Source of the DNA: Lactobacillus sp.
Lineage (GTDB): Bacteria > Bacillota > Bacilli > Lactobacillales > Lactobacillaceae
Direction: 5' to 3'
Length of the DNA: 64,000 nucleotides
Assembly: GCA_030530865.1 (NCBI GenBank)
Contig: JAUMUC010000005.1
Coordinates: 1-64,000, forward strand
Shown: positions 57,336 to 64,000 of the stretch, one piece after another
Layout of the letters: each line of letters starts with the position of its first letter
How positions within the stretch are numbered: the stretch's first letter is position 1
Notes under the pieces: model-generated
Told to the model about the DNA's origin: nothing
The model's database searches: none
The model's input: the letters and a program-made list of their open reading frames with translations, nothing else
Position numbers and translations under genes: made by a program

Positions 57336-59807
57336 TTATTCGTTTTCTTCAGATTCTTCGTCTTCGTCAGCTTCACTTGGAATACTTACCATGCTTGATA
57401 CTTGACTATCATCAGCAAGTTTCATGATTCTGACACCTTGAGTTACCCGGTTAGTTTGAGAAATATCGTTAATCTTGAATCTGATCACAATACCGTCAGT
57501 TGTGATTACCATGATATCGTGTTCTTCGTTTACGACTGCAACTCCAGCTAATTGACCGATCTTGTCAGTAATATTAGCGGTCTTAAGTCCCTTAGTAGCA
57601 CGACCCTTAATTGGGTATTCACTTGCTGGTGTTCGCTTACCGTAACCATTTTCAGTAATTACTAAAACATCATCTTCTGGCTTAAGCACACCTGAACCAA
57701 CTACGTAATCTTGATCACGTAATTCAATACCCTTCACACCTGAAGCAGTACGTCCCATAGATCTTACAGCTGTTTCACTGAATGAAGCTGCATAACCAGC
57801 GTGAGTACCGATCAAAATGTTGTCACTACCGTTAGTAGTCAAGACATCGATCAATTCATCACCTTCACGAAGAGAAATTGCGATCAAACCACTATTTCTA
57901 ATCTTCTTGAATTCATCAACACTAGTACGTTTTACAATACCATTCTTAGTTACGAAGAATAGGTATGAAAGATCTTCACTATTTTCTTCAGGCAAGTTGA
58001 TAATGGTTTGAATCTTTTCATTCTTGTCTAAAGTCAAAAGGTTGACTAATGGCAATCCCTTAGCAGTTCTACCATATTCTGGAATTTCGTAAGCCTTCTT
58101 TGAGTAAACCTTACCAAAGTTTGAGAAGAACAATAAGACATCGTGTGTGTTGGTGTAAATCAAGTTTTCAGTAAAGTCATCATCTTGGACACCCATACCC
58201 TTGACACCTTTACCACCACGGTTTTGCGTCTTAAATTCTGAAACTGGCATTCTCTTGATGTAACCAGTGTGAGTCATAGTAATCAAAACATTTTGACGTT
58301 CGATTAAATCTTCATCTTCAATTGAAGTAATTTCACTATCAGAAATTTGAGTTCTTCTTGGATCACCAAATTTATTTTGAACTTCAAGTAATTCATCGTA
58401 AATGATCTTATCAATTCGTTCTTTGTGAGCCAAAATATCCTTGTAATCAGCGATTTTTACCAATAAATCTTGATATTCAGCTTCTACCTTGTCACGTTCT
58501 AGTCCTGTCAAACGAACCAAACGCATATCCAAGATAGCTTGTGCTTGCTTATCATCAAGTTCAAAACGACTAATCAATGTAGCCTTAGCAATATCAGCAT
58601 TCTTAGAACTTCTGATGATATTTACGATTTCATCAATATGGTCTAAGGCGATTCTTAAACCTTCAAGAATGTGAGCTCTTGCTTCAGCCTTTTGCAAATC
58701 AAACTTAGTTCTTCTAGTAACAACATCTTCTTGGTGATTTAAGTAGCGGTGAAGCATGTCCTTAAGTGACAAGAAGTGTGGTGCACCATCGACAATGGCA
58801 ACCATGTTGATGGCAAAGTTAGTTTGCATTTGAGTTTCTTTGAACAAATTGTTCAAAACAACGCTGGCACTGGCATCACGACGAATATCAATCGTAATTC
58901 TCATACCTTGACGGTCAGATTCATCACGAATACCAGTAATTCCATCAATCACGTGGTCTCTAGCTAATTCGGCAATCTTTTTAACCAATTCAGCCTTGTT
59001 AACCATGAATGGAATTTCGGTTACGTAGATACGTTCGCGTCCATTCTTTTCAGTAACAATTTCCGTCTTTGAACGAACGACAACGGTACCTTTACCACTT
59101 TCATAAGCACGTAAAATTCCACTACGGCCCATGATAATACCACCAGTTGGGAAGTCTGGACCCTTGATTGACTTCATTAAGTCAAGGGTAGAAATTTCAG
59201 GATTTTCCATCAAGGCGTGAATTCCTGAAATAACTTCATCCAAGTTGTGTGGTGGAATATTGGTGGTCATACCAACAGCGATACCGCTTGAACCATTAAC
59301 CAATAAACTAGGAATTCTAGCTGGCAAAACAACTGGTTCATTTTCAGTGTCATCGTAGTTTCTTTGCCAATCAATCGTGTTCTTGTTAATGTCGCGAAGC
59401 ATTTCCAAAGCAATTTTACTTAAACGTGCTTCAGTATAACGCATGGCAGCTGGGCTATCTCCATCGACAGAACCGAAGTTACCGTGTCCATCAACAAGCA
59501 TGTAACGATAACTAAAGTCTTGAGCCATGTGCGTCATCGCAAAGTAAATTGAGCTATCACCGTGTGGGTGATACTTACCCATAACGTCACCAACGATACG
59601 AGCACTCTTCTTGTAAGGCTTGTCTGGGGTAACACCCAATTCGTTCATTCCGTACAAAATACGGCGTTGAACTGGCTTCATACCATCACGAACATCAGGA
59701 AGTGCACGAGCAACAATAACTGACATTGCGTAGTCCAAGAAAGAGGTCCGCATTGTCTTAGTTAAATCAACATCAACTATTCTGTGATCTCCAGTTTTGT
59801 TATCCAT
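57336..59807 (-). CDS. gyrA: DNA gyrase subunit A
   Basis: 823 residues. The catalytic Tyr lies in [10 protein letters not shown]; the breakage-reunion domain begins [24 protein letters not shown]; the C-terminal beta-pinwheel carries the GyrA box region ([10 protein letters not shown]). It introduces negative supercoils with GyrB. The quinolone-determining region (HPHGDSSIY) shows the Ser and is of the unmutated type. 9 bp after gyrB, one operon. Confidence 0.98.
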   Translation of the reverse strand: MDNKTGDHRIVDVDLTKTMRTSFLDYAMSVIVARALPDVRDGMKPVQRRILYGMNELGVTPDKPYKKSARIVGDVMGKYHPHGDSSIYFAMTHMAQDFSYRYMLVDGHGNFGSVDGDSPAAMRYTEARLSKIALEMLRDINKNTIDWQRNYDDTENEPVVLPARIPSLLVNGSSGIAVGMTTNIPPHNLDEVISGIHALMENPEISTLDLMKSIKGPDFPTGGIIMGRSGILRAYESGKGTVVVRSKTEIVTEKNGRERIYVTEIPFMVNKAELVKKIAELARDHVIDGITGIRDESDRQGMRITIDIRRDASASVVLNNLFKETQMQTNFAINMVAIVDGAPHFLSLKDMLHRYLNHQEDVVTRRTKFDLQKAEARAHILEGLRIALDHIDEIVNIIRSSKNADIAKATLISRFELDDKQAQAILDMRLVRLTGLERDKVEAEYQDLLVKIADYKDILAHKERIDKIIYDELLEVQNKFGDPRRTQISDSEITSIEDEDLIERQNVLITMTHTGYIKRMPVSEFKTQNRGGKGVKGMGVQDDDFTENLIYTNTHDVLLFFSNFGKVYSKKAYEIPEYGRTAKGLPLVNLLTLDKNEKIQTIINLPEENSEDLSYLFFVTKNGIVKRTSVDEFKKIRNSGLIAISLREGDELIDVLTTNGSDNILIGTHAGYAASFSETAVRSMGRTASGVKGIELRDQDYVVGSGVLKPEDDVLVITENGYGKRTPASEYPIKGRATKGLKTANITDKIGQLAGVAVVNEEHDIMVITTDGIVIRFKINDISQTNRVTQGVRIMKLADDSQVSSMVSIPSEADEDEESEENE

Positions 59808-59816
59808 TTAGACCTC

Positions 59817-62889
<3,073 letters not shown>

Positions 62890-62890
<1 letters not shown>

Positions 62891-63105
62891 TATTCAAACT
62901 CATAAAGTTCATTATCGACTTCAAGCTTGTCTCCAGGATGCAATTTCTTGCCTCTCCGAGCTTCCAATTCGCCATTCAATTTTACGGGATTTTCACTCAA
63001 GTAAAATTTAGCTTGACCACCTGAAGCAATAATGGATTCTTCTTTCAAAAATTGGCTTAATGTTATGTATTCACCATCAATTTTGAATATTTTAATTTGA
63101 CTCAC
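62890..63105 (-). CDS. yaaA: S4-domain protein YaaA
   Basis: 71 residues, a single S4-type RNA-binding module ([37 protein letters not shown]). Conserved between dnaN and recF in Firmicutes. Its exact function is unsettled; a link to ribosome or replication control has been suggested from its location. Confidence 0.93.
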
Positions 63106-63266
63106 TTTGTTACCACTTCCTTAGAACAAATTCACTCCTTTATTATACCGTTTAAAAAGCAATTATTCAACGTAATGGCCATTTTTAAGCAATATAAGGC
63201 GTTTTTATCAAAATACATACAATTTATCCTAAAATGACAAATTTAAGCCAGATTTTTATTTAGCAA

Positions 63267-63297
63267 ATAAAAAGAGGCAAGCACGCTTGCCTCTTAA
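63267..63297 (-). terminator. Terminator of dnaN
   Basis: Stem AAGAGGCAAG/CTTGCCTCTT with 4-nt loop and T-run on the minus strand, immediately after the dnaN stop codon. The 190 bp between it and yaaA should hold the promoter of yaaA-recF-gyrBA. Confidence 0.85.
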
Positions 63298-64000
63298 TTA
63301 AAATGTTCTAACTGGAGTGATTAATTGTACAAAATCAATTTCAGCTTTATTTGGAGTCACTGTAAATGGTCTCAATGATTCAGTAAATTTCATTTCAATT
63401 TCACTTGTTACAGATGCTCTCAATGCATCACGTAAGTAATCTGGGTTGAATGAAATTACTAAATCTTCACCAGATAAATTAGTAAATGCCAAGTTTTCTT
63501 CAACATTACCAATTTCTGGAGATTCACCAGAAATTACGACTTTTTGTTCAGTAACATTCAAGTTCAACTTAACAACGTTATTTCTACCAGCGTGCGTTAA
63601 TAAACTTGCACGATCTAGGGCACTTAATAAGCCAGCTAAACTAAAGTTAACTTGCGTTGTGCTTGAATCTGGCAAAAGACGAGAAGTATCTGGGTAATTG
63701 CCTTCCAACAATCTTGAGTAGAATGAAAGGTTGCCAATTTCAAATAAGACTTGGCTTTCACCTGGACAAATGCGAATATCAGGATCAGTTTCACCAATAA
63801 TTCTTGATAATTCTTGTAAACTCTTACCTGGAATAATTAAGTCAGTTTCTACTTCTGGACCTTTTTCAAGAGAAATAGCTCTTTGAGATAGACGGTGTGA
63901 GTCAGTCGCAATTGCTTTAATCTTATCTGAAGCAAAGTTAAAGCGTACACCAGTAAGCATGACACGACTTTCAGAAGTTGCAACTGCAAAAACAGTTTCA
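63298..64000 (-). CDS. dnaN: DNA polymerase III beta subunit (sliding clamp), C-terminal part
   Basis: Partial: the frame is open to the right edge of the window (ETVFAVATSESRVMLTGVRF) and ends at 63298 with the typical TPVRTF. About 234 of an expected ~375 residues are present, covering domains II (part) and III, with SFNPDYLRDALRA. The clamp tethers polymerase to DNA. dnaA and the origin should follow just outside the window. Confidence 0.97.
   Translation of the reverse strand, partial: ETVFAVATSESRVMLTGVRFNFASDKIKAIATDSHRLSQRAISLEKGPEVETDLIIPGKSLQELSRIIGETDPDIRICPGESQVLFEIGNLSFYSRLLEGNYPDTSRLLPDSSTTQVNFSLAGLLSALDRASLLTHAGRNNVVKLNLNVTEQKVVISGESPEIGNVEENLAFTNLSGEDLVISFNPDYLRDALRASVTSEIEMKFTESLRPFTVTPNKAEIDFVQLITPVRTF

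Noticed and set aside
63106..63266. Replication origin between dnaN and yaaA
   Set aside because: No clear DnaA-box (TTATCCACA) cluster; the origin is expected on the dnaA side beyond the window.

Overview
The window is low-GC DNA from a host-associated Lactobacillus of the L. acidophilus/helveticus/crispatus/amylovorus type. Evidence: a D-lactate dehydrogenase of that group, YSIRK-type mucus-binding-like surface proteins, SLAP (S-layer-type) exported proteins, a maltodextrin gene cluster of the lactobacillus layout, strong GGAGG ribosome binding sites and very AT-rich intergenic DNA. The right end is the origin-proximal block dnaN-yaaA-recF-gyrB-gyrA-rpsF-ssb-rpsR-gdpP-rplI-dnaB, all on the minus strand. 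The origin itself (dnaA side) therefore lies just beyond position 64000, and minus-strand genes here run with the replication fork.

Layout. 0.2-2.8 kb: a peptide deformylase-like gene, an exported beta-lactamase-fold serine hydrolase and exoA. 2.9-17.8 kb: a large tandem duplication of [ldhD - giant surface protein] at an offset of 7928 bp, with an aldo/keto reductase between the copies. 3628 bp of each unit (promoter, ldhD, terminator, C-terminal part of the surface protein) read as identical, while the N-terminal ligand-facing domains have diverged. 17.9-20.9 kb: a parS site, then a trpXYZ-type ABC importer operon. It is preceded by a promoter, a 16-codon leader peptide containing Trp, a three-way-junction RNA and two tandem intrinsic terminators, which looks like ribosome-mediated attenuation. 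20.9-22.5 kb: an ABC exporter. 22.6-34.5 kb: a complete maltose/maltodextrin uptake and breakdown cluster (two GH13 enzymes, maltose phosphorylase, beta-phosphoglucomutase, MalK/E/F/G-type importer) under a LacI-family regulator with paired palindromic operators. 34.6-36.7 kb: a NatAB-type ABC exporter.

36.8-48.9 kb is accessory DNA. It holds an apparent type I toxin-antitoxin locus (a hydrophobic 29-residue peptide overlapped by a 31-codon reading frame that has the good Shine-Dalgarno, and a convergent small RNA) plus two extra copies of the antitoxin RNA. A Type II restriction-modification pair sits between two near-identical ~140-bp copies of the antitoxin gene. Further right come a HAD phosphatase, a membrane-anchored endonuclease/exonuclease/phosphatase-fold protein, a 3' remnant of a Type ISP restriction enzyme with a foreign N-terminus, and a mirror-image arrangement of Rgg-type regulator plus SLAP protein around an MFS transporter. 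In that arrangement the left copies are decayed and the right SLAP gene is split at an A8 tract.

48.9-64 kb is core genome: tRNA-Thr, mgtC-type gene, a DUF2974 lipase-fold protein, a ROK sugar kinase, a second parS site at the end of the ROK gene, and the replication/ribosomal block.

All functional names rest on motif and family recognition by reading. No database search was run.
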